From Bradyrhizobium sp. 200 (GTDB lineage Bacteria > Pseudomonadota > Alphaproteobacteria > Rhizobiales > Xanthobacteraceae): a stretch of 64,000 bases of DNA. Where the stretch lies: contig NZ_CP064689.1 of the NCBI RefSeq assembly GCF_023100945.1, forward strand, positions 9,344,001 to 9,408,000. The letters are read 5' to 3'. A program made the translations under genes and the position numbers. Positions 1 through 8,099 of this stretch are shown one piece after another; the stretch's first letter is position 1, and the number at the start of each line of letters is the position of its first letter. The notes under the pieces were generated by a model. The model was not told where the DNA came from and did no database searches. It was given only the letters and a program-made list of their open reading frames with translations.

Positions 1-216
1 ACCCAGGTGTTCGACGTGCTCGACGCCGCCCTGCAGAAGGGGCCATGGATTCTCGGCGAGAATTTTTCGGCCGCCGACATCACGGTCGGGACCGGGCTGC
101 ACTTTGCGGTGCGGATGTTCAAGATGGTGCCGCCACGGCCGTCGTTCGAGGCCTATATCGACCGCTGCACAGCGCGCCCGGCGTTCCAGCGCGCAGAGAA
201 GATTGCGGACAGGTGA
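1..216 (+). CDS. Glutathione S-transferase family protein, C-terminal fragment
   Basis: The frame is open from the first base of the window and ends at a TGA at 214-216, so only about the last 71 residues are present. The segment FSAADITVG carries the S-x-x-D helix-capping box typical of the all-alpha C-terminal domain of glutathione S-transferases, followed by helices ending in a basic tail. The N-terminal thioredoxin-fold domain that binds glutathione lies outside the window, so the class and substrate cannot be given. The gene is convergent with fabI, and a long inverted repeat lies between the two. Confidence 0.72.
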   Translation, partial: TQVFDVLDAALQKGPWILGENFSAADITVGTGLHFAVRMFKMVPPRPSFEAYIDRCTARPAFQRAEKIADR

Positions 217-221
217 ATAAC

Positions 222-306
222 GTAGCCCGGATGTAGCGAAGCGCAATCCGGGGGAGTTGCACCGCTTAGAGATATCTCGGATTGCGCTTCGCTACATCCG
301 GGCTAC
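222..306. repeat. Perfect 29-bp inverted repeat between convergent genes
   Basis: Arms at 222-250 and 278-306 are perfectly complementary and begin GTAGCCCGGATG. They enclose a 27-nt loop. The same family, with a slightly different arm sequence, recurs at 5971-6057. Both copies sit between convergent genes, so they may act as bidirectional terminators, although neither has a T-tract. Interspersed palindromes of this kind are common in Bradyrhizobium genomes (general knowledge). Confidence 0.85.
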
Positions 307-312
307 CAAATC

Positions 313-1113
313 CTACTCGCCCTTCAATTCTTCCGGCCGCGGCATCGAGATCACGTTGTAGCCGGAATCGACGTAGTGAATTTCGCCGGTGACGCCGCCG
401 GACAGATCGGACAGGAGATAGAGCGCGGAGCCGCCGAGTTCTTCCAGCGTCACGCCGCGGCCGAGCGGCGAGTGTTTCTGCTGAAAGGCAAACATCGCGC
501 GCGCGTCGCCGATACCCGAACCCGCCAATGTGCGGACCGGCCCGGCCGAAATCGAATTGATGCGGATCTTGCGCGGGCCGAAATCGGACGCGAGATAGCG
601 CACGGAGGCTTCAAGCGCCGCCTTGGCCACGCCCATGACATTGTAATTCGGCATCACGCGCATCGATCCGCCGAAGGTCAGCGTGATCATGGCGCCGCCG
701 GTCTCCGGCATCAGATCGGCTGCGCGCTTGGCAAGCTCGGTGAACGAGAAGCAGGAGATCAGCATGGTGCGCGAGAAATTCTCGCGCGTGGTATCGGCGT
801 AGCGTCCCTTCAGCTCGTTCTTGTCCGAGAACGCGATCGCGTGGACAAGAAAATCGAGATGGCCCCATTTGGCCTTCAGCGCCGCGAATACCGAATCGAC
901 GCTGGCAATATCCTCCACGTCGCAAGACAATACGGTGTCGACGCCGAGCGATTGCGCCAGCGGCTTGACGCGTTTGCCGAGCGCGTCGCCCTGATAGGTG
1001 AAGGCGAGTTCGGCGCCTTGCGCATGGAGTGTTTTGGCAATGCCCCAGGCGATCGAATGATCATTGGCGACGCCCATGATCAGCCCGCGCTTGCCTTTCA
1101 TCAGGTCCTGCAT
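313..1113 (-). CDS. fabI: Enoyl-[acyl-carrier-protein] reductase (NADH) FabI
   Basis: This 266-residue short-chain dehydrogenase carries out the last reduction of each fatty-acid elongation cycle, converting trans-2-enoyl-ACP to acyl-ACP with NAD(P)H in the cytoplasm. The N-terminal Rossmann segment reads LIMGVANDHSIAWGIA, the FabI form of the nucleotide-binding loop. The catalytic Tyr-x6-Lys pair is Y157 and K164 in the segment NYNVMGVAK. Length matches the family (about 260). It is downstream of fabA and fabB on the same strand, the usual alphaproteobacterial order, but a palindromic repeat fills the 171-bp gap after fabB, so cotranscription is not certain. Confidence 0.96.
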   Translation of the reverse strand: MQDLMKGKRGLIMGVANDHSIAWGIAKTLHAQGAELAFTYQGDALGKRVKPLAQSLGVDTVLSCDVEDIASVDSVFAALKAKWGHLDFLVHAIAFSDKNELKGRYADTTRENFSRTMLISCFSFTELAKRAADLMPETGGAMITLTFGGSMRVMPNYNVMGVAKAALEASVRYLASDFGPRKIRINSISAGPVRTLAGSGIGDARAMFAFQQKHSPLGRGVTLEELGGSALYLLSDLSGGVTGEIHYVDSGYNVISMPRPEELKGE

Positions 1114-1140
1114 TGTGTGCTCGCTCCCACCGTTCCCGAC

Positions 1141-1276
1141 GTCATCACCCGCGAAGACGGGTGATCCAGTATTCCAGAGGCATTAATAATTGAATCGAGA
1201 AGCCGCGGCGTACTGGATGCCCCGCCGGAGCCTGTCATCGGGCTCGCCGAAGGCGAGACCCGGTGGCGGGGCATGA
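1141..1276. repeat. Mosaic palindromic repeat between fabI and fabB
   Basis: The element begins GTCATCACCCGCG and ends GGGGCATGAC, so its outer ends are complementary. Inside are further complementary pieces, including ATCCAGTA near 1164 and TACTGGAT at 1211-1218, and a CACCCGCGAAGACGGGTG palindrome. It fills the spacer within the fab gene series and may alter fabI expression relative to fabB. It resembles the intergenic mosaic elements abundant in Bradyrhizobium; that assignment is from general knowledge. Confidence 0.7.
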
Positions 1277-1284
1277 CGAGTACA

Positions 1285-2508
1285 TCACGCATCCAGCCGC
1301 TTGAACACCAGCGTAGCGTTGGTGCCGCCGAAGCCGAAGGAATTCGACAGCACGGTGCCGAGCTTGGCGTTGTCGATCCGCTTGCGCACGATCGGCATGT
1401 CGGCGAAGACCGGATCGAGCTCGGTGATGTGAGCGCTCTCGCAGACGAAGCCGTTGTTCATCATCAGCAGCGAATAGATCGCCTCCTGCACGCCGGTGGC
1501 GCCGAGCGAGTGCCCGGTCAGCGCCTTGGTCGCCGAGATCGGCGGGCACTTGTCGCCGGTGCCGAACACCTTTCGGATCGCCTCGATCTCCGGCGGATCG
1601 CCGGCGGGCGTAGAGGTCGCATGCGGGTTGATGTAGTCGATCGGCGTCTTCACGGTTTCCAGCGCCATGCGCATGCAGCGCTCGGCGCCTTCGCCCGACG
1701 GCGCGACCATGTCATAGCCATCCGATGTCGCGCCATAGCCGACCACTTCGGCGTAGATGCGCGCGCCGCGCGCCTTGGCGTGTTCGAGTTCTTCCAGCAC
1801 CACCACGCCGGCGCCGCCGGCGATGACGAAGCCGTCGCGGCTGATATCGTAGGGGCGCGACGCGGTGGCCGGCGTATCGTTGTATTTCGAGGACATCGCG
1901 CCCATGGCGTCGAACAGCACCGAGAGCGACCAGTCAAGCTCCTCGCAGCCGCCGGCGAAGATCACGTCCTGCTTGCCGATCTGGATCGTCTCGTAGGCAT
2001 TGCCGATGCAATGGTTCGAGGTCGCGCAGGCCGACGAGATCGAATAGTTGACGCCCTTGATCTTGAACCAGGTCGCGAGCGTAGCCGATGCCGTCGACGA
2101 CATCGCCTTCGGCACCGCGAACGGTCCGACCCGCTTGGGTCCCTTGCTCCTCGTGATGTCGGCCGCTTCCACGATGGTGCGCGCGGACGGCCCGCCGGAG
2201 CCCATGATGATGCCGGTGCGGACGTCGGACACTTCCTCGGGTGTCAGCCCGGAATCCTGGATCGCCTGCTCCATGGCGATATGATTCCACGCCGCACCCT
2301 CACCGAGGAAGCGCATCGCGCGCCGGTCGATGACGTCGGCCGGATTGAGCGTCGGCGCGCCCTGCACCTGCGAGCGAAAGCCCATCTCGGCGTATTTTTC
2401 CGCGCGCTTGATTCCGGATTTCGCGTCGTGAAGGCTCGCAAGCACTTCCTGGGTGTTATTTCCGATGGACGAGACAATGCCCATCCCCGTGATGACAACC
2501 CGCTTCAT
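1285..2508 (-). CDS. fabB: Beta-ketoacyl-ACP synthase I FabB
   Basis: This 407-residue thiolase-fold condensing enzyme extends acyl-ACP with malonyl-ACP and, in the FabA/FabB route, commits the chain made by FabA to unsaturated fatty acids. The Cys-His-His triad is visible: C161 in [13 protein letters not shown]296 in [11 protein letters not shown] and H333 in TGHSLGATG. The start ATGAAACGGGTTGTC gives the usual [11 protein letters not shown]-terminus. The gene follows fabA by 60 bp on the minus strand and probably shares its transcript. The FabB assignment rather than FabF rests on this linkage and on length and motif spacing. Confidence 0.95.
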   Translation of the reverse strand: MKRVVITGMGIVSSIGNNTQEVLASLHDAKSGIKRAEKYAEMGFRSQVQGAPTLNPADVIDRRAMRFLGEGAAWNHIAMEQAIQDSGLTPEEVSDVRTGIIMGSGGPSARTIVEAADITRSKGPKRVGPFAVPKAMSSTASATLATWFKIKGVNYSISSACATSNHCIGNAYETIQIGKQDVIFAGGCEELDWSLSVLFDAMGAMSSKYNDTPATASRPYDISRDGFVIAGGAGVVVLEELEHAKARGARIYAEVVGYGATSDGYDMVAPSGEGAERCMRMALETVKTPIDYINPHATSTPAGDPPEIEAIRKVFGTGDKCPPISATKALTGHSLGATGVQEAIYSLLMMNNGFVCESAHITELDPVFADMPIVRKRIDNAKLGTVLSNSFGFGGTNATLVFKRLDA

Positions 2509-2568
2509 GATCGCCTCGCCCTGCCGTTTCCGTTCGTCCGTGAAGAATTCGTTGCGTGATCGCGCCGC

Positions 2569-3090
2569 TCAGGCGGGCTCAGTGCCCTGCTTGAACAGCC
2601 CGACCTTCAGATCCTTGGCGCGATAGATAATCTCGCCATCCATGGAAAGCCAGCCGTCGGCAACGCCAAGCACCAGCTTTGAACGCATCACGCGTTTCAT
2701 GTCGATGTTGTACACAACCTTGCGGACGTGCGGCAGCACCTGGCCGGAGAACTTGAGTTCGCCGAGCCCCAGCGCCCGGCCACGCCCCTCGCCGCCGATC
2801 CAGCCGAGATAGAAACCGACCATCTGCCACATCGCGTCCAGGCCGAGACAACCCGGCATGACCGGATCGTTCTTGAAATGGCAGCCGAAGAACCACAGGT
2901 CCGGCTTCACATCGAGTTCGGCCCGGATCAGGCCCTTGCCGAACTCGCCGCCTTTTTCGGCAATGTCGGTAATGCGGTCGAACATCAGCATCGGCGGCAA
3001 CGGCAGTTGCGCATTGCCGGGGCCGAACATCTCGCCGCGACCGCAGGCCAGCAAATCCTCGTATTCGTAACCGCTGCGCCGTTCCAGCAT
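2569..3090 (-). CDS. fabA: 3-hydroxydecanoyl-ACP dehydratase/isomerase FabA
   Basis: This 173-residue hot-dog-fold enzyme dehydrates 3-hydroxydecanoyl-ACP and isomerises trans-2- to cis-3-decenoyl-ACP, the branch point of anaerobic unsaturated fatty-acid synthesis. The catalytic residues fall at the same numbers as in E. coli: H71 ([14 protein letters not shown]) and D85 (CLGLDAMWQ). The gene heads the fabA-fabB pair and is divergent from irr, with 332 bp between the two start codons that must hold both promoters. Confidence 0.97.
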   Translation of the reverse strand: MLERRSGYEYEDLLACGRGEMFGPGNAQLPLPPMLMFDRITDIAEKGGEFGKGLIRAELDVKPDLWFFGCHFKNDPVMPGCLGLDAMWQMVGFYLGWIGGEGRGRALGLGELKFSGQVLPHVRKVVYNIDMKRVMRSKLVLGVADGWLSMDGEIIYRAKDLKVGLFKQGTEPA

Positions 3091-3353
3091 GGTATCCAGC
3101 CTCTCTTGAGATGTCCCGATAGAGCGCTTTTTGAGCGAACCGGACCCGTTTCCCTACGGGAGAACACTTGTTTCCCCGCAAATTGGCGCTACTTGGGGTG
3201 CTATCGGCATTAGCCTCTGCCGAAATCGCATATGTGGTCCGCGCGCTCTGTAACATAGGCATTAGGGCCCGGCAAAGCACCGGAACGGGCTAAAACGCCG
3301 CGTCTAGACGCTGGTTCCTTCTTAACCTTGGGCGGGTTCTAGTTGCGAAAAAC

Positions 3354-3381
3354 TTGCATCTACCTGATTTCCTTTTATATT
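3354..3381 (+). promoter_or_regulatory. Candidate sigma-70-type promoter of irr
   Basis: TTGCAT at 3354-3359 and TATATT at 3376-3381 are separated by 16 bp, a good match to a housekeeping promoter. Both boxes lie inside the longest open frame of irr, which supports a translation start further downstream. No transcription start has been mapped; this is inferred from sequence. Confidence 0.6.
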
Positions 3382-3400
3382 GGGCAAGATTATTGCCCAA
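3380..3400. promoter_or_regulatory. Palindromic operator candidate upstream of irr
   Basis: TTGGGCAA-GATTA-TTGCCCAA is a perfect 8-bp inverted repeat with a 5-bp centre. It begins inside the -10 box and would cover the start of transcription. It lies 22 bp before the proposed irr start. A Fur-family dimer would fit a site of this size, but it does not match a known Irr box letter for letter, so the binding protein is unknown. Confidence 0.55.
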
Positions 3401-3422
3401 GTTAGCGCGCGTGGTACCCGAA

Positions 3423-3920
3423 GTGGACATTAACGACCAAGCCTCGAACCCGAACGACGACGGTATCGATCCGGCCGCCCGGGCCGCCGGACATCAGCCG
3501 GCGTTGACCGGTTGTCCCTGGCACGACGTCAACGAAATGCTGCAGGCCGCCGGTCTTAGGCCGACACGCCAGCGCATGGCGCTGGGCTGGCTGCTGTTCG
3601 GCAAGGGCGCGCGCCATCTGACCGCGGAAATGCTCTACGAGGAAGCCACGCTGGCCAAGGTCCCGGTGTCGCTGGCGACTGTCTACAACACGCTCAATCA
3701 GCTCACCGATGCTGGCCTCTTACGCCAGGTCTCGGTCGACGGCACCAAGACGTATTTCGATACCAACGTCACCGCACACCACCACTTCTATCTCGAGAAC
3801 AACCACGAGCTGGTCGACATTCCCGATCCGCATCTGGTGCTGTCAAAGATGCCTGACGTGCCGGAAGGCTACGAAATCGCGCGCGTCGACATGGTCGTGC
3901 GGCTGCGCAAGAAGCGCTGA
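3423..3920 (+). CDS. irr: Irr, heme-responsive Fur-family iron regulator
   Basis: Irr is the global iron-response repressor/activator of rhizobia; heme binding triggers its turnover when iron is sufficient. The GTG start at 3423 gives 165 residues, close to the 163 of the B. japonicum protein. The heme-regulatory motif GCPWHD is present with its Cys at residue 31. It is followed by the Fur winged helix (LRPTRQRMALGWLLF and VPVSLATVYNTLNQL). The triple-His heme site appears in TAHHHFYLENNHEL, and the protein ends VVRLRKKR. A frame open to a TTG at 3354 would add 23 residues, but it overlaps a promoter and a palindrome. A GTG at 3411 is also possible. Confidence 0.93.
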   Translation: MDINDQASNPNDDGIDPAARAAGHQPALTGCPWHDVNEMLQAAGLRPTRQRMALGWLLFGKGARHLTAEMLYEEATLAKVPVSLATVYNTLNQLTDAGLLRQVSVDGTKTYFDTNVTAHHHFYLENNHELVDIPDPHLVLSKMPDVPEGYEIARVDMVVRLRKKR

Positions 3921-3937
3921 CGCGCCTCTCTCCACGC

Positions 3938-4067
3938 GTCGTCCCCGCGAACGCGGGGACCCATAACCACAGAAGCTTGTTGCTTGAAGAAGGCGCCTAA
4001 CGCCTGCGCCTCACGGATAGACCGCGGCGTATGGGTCCCGGCTCGCGCTTCGCTTGGCCGGGACGAC
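3938..4067. repeat. Intergenic inverted repeat after irr
   Basis: The ends GTCGTCCC (3938 onward) and GGGACGAC (to 4067) are complementary. Just inside them are the hairpin CCCCGCGAACGCGGGG near 3943-3958 and a matching GGGTCCCGG region. It lies between convergent irr and the SH3-domain gene and probably ends both transcripts or is a mobile palindromic element. No open frame is seen in it. Confidence 0.68.
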
Positions 4068-4075
4068 CAAAAACC

Positions 4076-4606
4076 TCACTCCACCTTCTCATCAGCGTAG
4101 ACGCCCCACAGGCGCTGCTGCTCGATCCAGCCGTCAAAGCCGTTGCCGATCACGCGGCACCAGCCATTGGCGCATTTCTTGACCTGGGCGACGACGCCAA
4201 CCTGCAGGCGGGCCGCAACCGCGCTGGTCGGATCCGGACGATCATAGAGCGACGCGAGCTCGTCCTTGCTCTTCATGGTGACGACCGCAGTGCGGCGGCC
4301 GGACAGCAGCGAGTGATAGACCCAGCCCTCGGAGCCTTCGGAATCGCGCACGCGGCGCCAGTTCTCGAACTCGGCGGTGATTTCGACCGGCAGGCCCGAA
4401 CGGGTATAGACCCAGGCGACATCATTATCCTTGGTCGGACCGGCCCGGACATTCACATGGTCTGATTTGAGGCTGACATATCGCGGCACCGGCAGACCGC
4501 TCGTGGTGATGGCCGAATCCTTGGCCGAAAACCCTGTGCTGACCGATGCCACAAGCCAGCACCCCGCCAGCACTGCCACCGAACAGAAACGCCCCAACAC
4601 CATCAA
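4076..4606 (-). CDS. Exported SH3-like domain protein
   Basis: This is a 176-residue protein with an N-terminal hydrophobic signal segment (about residues 4-27, VLGRFCSVAVLAGCWLVASV). Two bacterial SH3-like modules follow. The first begins DHVNVRAGPTKDNDVAWVY and ends with SEGWVYHSLLSG. The second, around residues 115-170, ends GFDGWIEQQRLWGVY. Such domains usually bind cell-wall peptides in the periplasm, and the role here is inferred. It is divergent from the 2-hydroxyacid dehydrogenase gene, and no catalytic domain is attached. Confidence 0.85.
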   Translation of the reverse strand: MMVLGRFCSVAVLAGCWLVASVSTGFSAKDSAITTSGLPVPRYVSLKSDHVNVRAGPTKDNDVAWVYTRSGLPVEITAEFENWRRVRDSEGSEGWVYHSLLSGRRTAVVTMKSKDELASLYDRPDPTSAVAARLQVGVVAQVKKCANGWCRVIGNGFDGWIEQQRLWGVYADEKVE

Positions 4607-4949
4607 CCCGTCTCCTGCCGAGCTACCCGCAACTCGAATTCTTCGAGTTGAAGCCGCCCACTAACGCCCGAAAAACCCCAACCCCTGTGCCCCGCTTTGG
4701 CCGCCCCCGGCTTGCGAACATCCGAGGGGTTCTTGTCTTGGCCCGGCCTTCTGATAGAGAGGACGGAACGCCAAGAACCAGAACGCCCGGATTTTCTGCC
4801 GAAAATCCAAGGCTAGTATTGGGGAACCCAAGGGACTTAACCTGAGGCAACAGCCGGATACCGGGACCGCGTGGCCATCGCAGTGTCGAACAACCGGGTT
4901 AATGAGGTCTGAACGGCGCGCTTTTCGCCGTCCCTCATGAGAGCAGAGC
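4607..4949. other. 343-bp divergent intergenic region with nested inverted repeats
   Basis: No convincing gene is seen. The region holds a perfect 8-bp inverted repeat GGTTCTTG (4728-4735) / CAAGAACC (4772-4779). A tight hairpin follows, GGATTTTC-TGCC-GAAAATCC at 4789-4808. A further hairpin (4902-4938) is listed separately. Promoters for both flanking genes must lie here, but no clear -35/-10 pair stands out. Confidence 0.55.
4902..4938 (+). promoter_or_regulatory. Stem-loop abutting the ribosome-binding site of the hydroxyacid dehydrogenase gene
   Basis: An outer stem ATGAGG (4902-4907)/CCTCAT (4933-4938) and an inner stem ACGGCG (4913-4918)/CGCCGT (4926-4931) form one hairpin with a small internal loop. 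The purine stretch GAGAG (4939-4943), the likely Shine-Dalgarno sequence, starts at the next base and lies 6 nt before the ATG at 4950. Such placement suggests control of translation. It could also be a chance hairpin. Confidence 0.45.
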
Positions 4950-5951
4950 ATGTCGGTCAAGAAAAAACCTCTCGTCGTCGTCACCCGCAAGCTGCCGGAC
5001 TCGATCGAGACCCGGATGCGCGAGCTGTTCGACGCGAGGTTGAACCTCGACGATACGCCGATGACGCCGGAACAGATCGCGGACGCGGTCCGCACCGCCG
5101 ACGTGCTGGTGCCGACCGTCACCGACATGATCAGCGAAGAGATGCTCAAGGATCCCGACTGCAAGCTGCGCATGATCGCCAATTTCGGCAACGGCGTCGA
5201 CAATATCGACGTCACGGCGGCGCATGCGCGCGGCATCACGGTGACCAACACGCCGAAAGTGCTGACCGAAGACACCGCCGACATGACCATGGCGCTGATT
5301 CTTGCGGTGCCGCGGCGGCTGATCGAGGGCGCATCGATCCTCACCGAGGGCAAGAGCTGGCCGGGCTGGTCGCCGACCTGGATGGTCGGCCATCGCATCG
5401 GCGGCAAGCGCCTCGGCATCATCGGCATGGGCCGCATCGGCCAGGCCGTAGCCCGCCGGGCGCGCGCCTTCGGCCTGCAGATCCACTATCACAACCGCCG
5501 TCCCGTGGCGCCGAAGATTGCCGAGGAACTCGGCGCGACCTATTGGGAAAGCCTCGACCAGATGCTGGCGCGGATGGACATCATCTCGGTGAACTGTCCG
5601 CATACGCCGGCGACCTATCATTTGCTGTCGGCGCGTCGGCTGAAGCTGATCCGAAAGGACGCCTATATCGTCAACACCGCACGCGGCGGGGTGATCGACG
5701 AGGACATGCTGGTCAAGCTGCTCGAAGCCGGCGATATCGGCGGCGCCGCCCTGGACGTCTACGAGCACGAGCCCGCCGTCAATCCGAAGCTGGTTCGGCT
5801 CGCCAAGGCCGGCAAGGTGGCGCTGCTGCCGCATATGGGTTCGGCGACGATCGAGGGCCGCGTCGAGATGGGTGAGAAGGTGATCATCAACATCCGAACC
5901 TTCCTCGACAACCACAAGCCGCCAGACCGCGTACTGCCCAGCATGCTGTGA
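4950..5951 (+). CDS. D-isomer-specific 2-hydroxyacid dehydrogenase (glyoxylate reductase type)
   Basis: This 333-residue NAD(P)H-dependent enzyme of the D-2-hydroxyacid dehydrogenase family most likely reduces glyoxylate or hydroxypyruvate, or does the reverse. The N-terminal catalytic half contains the substrate loop NFGNGVDNID. The Rossmann half has GMGRIGQAVARR (about 159-170). The catalytic triad is R245 (NTARGGVID), E274 (YEHEP) and H295 (LLPHMGSAT). The protein lacks the C-terminal ACT/regulatory domains of SerA, so it is not the biosynthetic phosphoglycerate dehydrogenase. The exact substrate cannot be told from sequence. The gene is monocistronic and ends just before a palindromic repeat. 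Confidence 0.9.
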   Translation: MSVKKKPLVVVTRKLPDSIETRMRELFDARLNLDDTPMTPEQIADAVRTADVLVPTVTDMISEEMLKDPDCKLRMIANFGNGVDNIDVTAAHARGITVTNTPKVLTEDTADMTMALILAVPRRLIEGASILTEGKSWPGWSPTWMVGHRIGGKRLGIIGMGRIGQAVARRARAFGLQIHYHNRRPVAPKIAEELGATYWESLDQMLARMDIISVNCPHTPATYHLLSARRLKLIRKDAYIVNTARGGVIDEDMLVKLLEAGDIGGAALDVYEHEPAVNPKLVRLAKAGKVALLPHMGSATIEGRVEMGEKVIINIRTFLDNHKPPDRVLPSML

Positions 5952-5970
5952 GATTTATCTCCGAACACAC

Positions 5971-6057
5971 GTAGCCCGGATGGAGCGCAGCGCAATCCGG
6001 GATGACTTTTCCGCAGATAGGGCGGCCCCGGATTGCGCTGCGCTTCATCCGGGCTAC
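5971..6057. repeat. 31-bp inverted repeat, second copy of the GTAGCCCGGATG family
   Basis: Arms at 5971-6001 and 6027-6057 are complementary except at one position. The family resemblance to 222-306 is clear in the GTAGCCCGGATG...GCGCAATCCGG arm. As with the first copy, it separates convergent genes (dehydrogenase and LysR), which fits a transcription-terminating role. Confidence 0.85.
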
Positions 6058-6061
6058 GGCA

Positions 6062-6976
6062 TCATTTATTCTTCCGCCGCTCCCGTTTCCGCCATTCCGC
6101 GACGAACGCCACGAACGCGGCGAGCGCCGGCGGCGGTTGGCGGCGGCTTGGATAATACAGAAACGGTCCCGGGAATGGCGGACACCAGTCGTCGAGCACG
6201 CTGACCAGCGCACCCGACTTGATGCCGTAGCGAACATAACCCTCAAACGTCAGCCAGAAGCCGATGCCGTCATGCACGGCGCGTAGCGCCAGGCCGAGAT
6301 AGGTCGCGATCAATTTCGGCGGCGGCGAAACTTTTACGACGCGGCCCGCTTTCTCGAATTCCCAGTCCAGCATTGCGCCGCTGCCGAAGCGGGTGCGGAT
6401 GCAGGAATGGTCCAGCAGGTCCTTCGGATGTTTCGGCGTCCCATGCTGCGCGACATATTCGCGCGAGGCCGCCACCGCGTAGCGCTGCGGCGCCCCGAGC
6501 GAGACCGCGATCATGTCCCGCGCCAGATGCTCGCCGTAGCGGACGCCGGCGTCAAAGCCTTCGGCCACGATATCGATGAACGAACTGTCGCCGACGATCT
6601 CCAGATCGATCTTGGGATGCGCTGCAAGAAACGGCGCGACCATCGGCGCCAGCACCAGATCGATCGCCGGCGGTGGTGCATTGATGCGCAGGCGCCCCGA
6701 TGGCACCGCCCGCAGGCCACGCACCTGATCCAGCGCCGCGCCGACATCCGATATCGCCGGGCCAACACGAGCCAGCAACAGCTCGCCGGCTTCAGTGAGG
6801 GCTACGCTGCGCGTAGTGCGGTTCATCAGGCGGACGCCGAGCCGCTCCTCCATGTCGCGCAGCCGCTGGCTGAGGCTCGAGACGGAGACGCCCTGCTCCA
6901 CCGCGGCGCGGCGGAAATTCCGGGTGCGCGCCACGGCAACGAAAGCATCGAGGTCGCGGAGGTCGAAATCCTTCAT
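6062..6976 (-). CDS. LysR-family transcriptional regulator
   Basis: This 304-residue protein has the N-terminal winged helix-turn-helix of LysR regulators (DLDAFVAVARTRNFRRAAVE, residues 8-27, then VSSLSQRLRDMEERLGVRLM and TRSVALTEAGE). A linker helix and a periplasmic-binding-like effector domain follow from about residue 90. It is divergent from an aldo/keto reductase gene across 118 bp and most likely controls that gene, as is usual for divergent LysR pairs. The inducer is unknown. Confidence 0.92.
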   Translation of the reverse strand: MKDFDLRDLDAFVAVARTRNFRRAAVEQGVSVSSLSQRLRDMEERLGVRLMNRTTRSVALTEAGELLLARVGPAISDVGAALDQVRGLRAVPSGRLRINAPPPAIDLVLAPMVAPFLAAHPKIDLEIVGDSSFIDIVAEGFDAGVRYGEHLARDMIAVSLGAPQRYAVAASREYVAQHGTPKHPKDLLDHSCIRTRFGSGAMLDWEFEKAGRVVKVSPPPKLIATYLGLALRAVHDGIGFWLTFEGYVRYGIKSGALVSVLDDWCPPFPGPFLYYPSRRQPPPALAAFVAFVAEWRKRERRKNK

Positions 6977-6995
6977 TGTTCGATATACTGAACAA
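6976..6995. promoter_or_regulatory. Dyad site at the LysR gene start
   Basis: TTGTTC-GATATACT-GAACAA is a perfect 6-bp dyad with an 8-bp centre (TTC-N8-GAA), close to the T-N11-A layout of LysR boxes. It begins at the first base of the lysR start codon. It is therefore well placed for autorepression and for activation of the divergent aldo/keto reductase gene. The inference is from placement and symmetry only. Confidence 0.45.
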
Positions 6996-7094
6996 GCTAT
7001 TTATGATTGTCCAGCTTATCACCTCAGCCGGGAGGGTTCATATCAGCCTCGTCATCACGGCGCGTAACGCCCACCGATTTCGAGGAGAACAATC

Positions 7095-8090
7095 ATGGAA
7101 AACCGCAAACTCGGCTCAACCGGCCCAATCGTCTCCACCATCGGCCTCGGCTGCATGGGCATGTCGGATTTCTACGGCCCGGCTGACCGCAGCGAGAGCA
7201 TCGCCACCATCCACGCCGCGCTCGATGCAGGCATCACCCTGCTCGACACCGGCGATTTCTACGGCATGGGCCACAATGAGATGCTGATCCGCGAAGCGCT
7301 CTCGGGGCGCAATCGCGATAATCTGCAGATCAGCGTCAAGTTCGGCGGCCTGCGCGATCCCGCAATGGGCTTCATCGGCATCGACTGCCGCCCCGCCGCG
7401 GTGAAGAATTTTCTCGCCTACTCGCTGCAACGGCTCGGCGTCGAGACCATCGACATCTATCGTCCCGCGCGGCTCGACCCGTCGGTGCCGATCGAGGAAA
7501 CGGTCGGCGCCATCGCCGACATGGTGAAGGCCGGATACGTCAAGCACATCGGACTGTCGGAAGTCGGCTCGGACACCATTCGCCGGGCGCACCGTGTGCA
7601 CCCGATCATCGATCTGCAGATCGAGTATTCGCTGATCGCGCGCGGGATCGAGAACGGCATTTTGAACACCTGCCGCGAGCTCGGCATCGGCATCACCGCC
7701 TATGGCGTGCTGTCGCGCGGCCTGATCAGCGGGCATTGGTCGAAGGACCGCTCAGCGGCGCGGGATTTCCGCCTCGTGAGCCCGCGCTTCCAGGGCAGCA
7801 ACCTCGACGCAAATCTGGCCCTGGTCGAATCCTTGCGCGCCATCGCCGGTGAAATCGGTGCAACGCCGGCACAGGTCGCGATCGCCTGGGTCGCCGCGCA
7901 GGGCAGCGACATCGTACCGCTGGTCGGGGCGCGGCGACGCGATCGGCTGGCGGAGGCGCTCGGCGCACTCGCCGTCAAATTGACGCCGGCGCATCTGGCA
8001 GCGCTTGCCAAGGCATTTCCGCCGGACGCCGCCGCCGGCACGCGCTACGCCGCCGAGCAGATGGCGCATCTCGACAGCGAGAAGCGGTGA
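7095..8090 (+). CDS. Aldo/keto reductase family protein
   Basis: This 331-residue (beta/alpha)8 NADPH-dependent oxidoreductase homologue has a GAGGAG ribosome-binding site 8 nt before the ATG. Three of the four catalytic residues are in place: D51 and Y56 in [14 protein letters not shown] and K82 in ISVKFGG. The usual active-site His (motif Y-x-H-R-x-D-P) is absent: the segment is IYRPARLDP, with Ala at 125. The C-terminal cofactor-binding segment [17 protein letters not shown] is intact. The gene probably belongs to the regulon of the adjacent LysR regulator. Substrate unknown; activity may be altered by the missing His. Confidence 0.88.
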   Translation: MENRKLGSTGPIVSTIGLGCMGMSDFYGPADRSESIATIHAALDAGITLLDTGDFYGMGHNEMLIREALSGRNRDNLQISVKFGGLRDPAMGFIGIDCRPAAVKNFLAYSLQRLGVETIDIYRPARLDPSVPIEETVGAIADMVKAGYVKHIGLSEVGSDTIRRAHRVHPIIDLQIEYSLIARGIENGILNTCRELGIGITAYGVLSRGLISGHWSKDRSAARDFRLVSPRFQGSNLDANLALVESLRAIAGEIGATPAQVAIAWVAAQGSDIVPLVGARRRDRLAEALGALAVKLTPAHLAALAKAFPPDAAAGTRYAAEQMAHLDSEKR

Positions 8091-8099
8091 GCGCGAATA

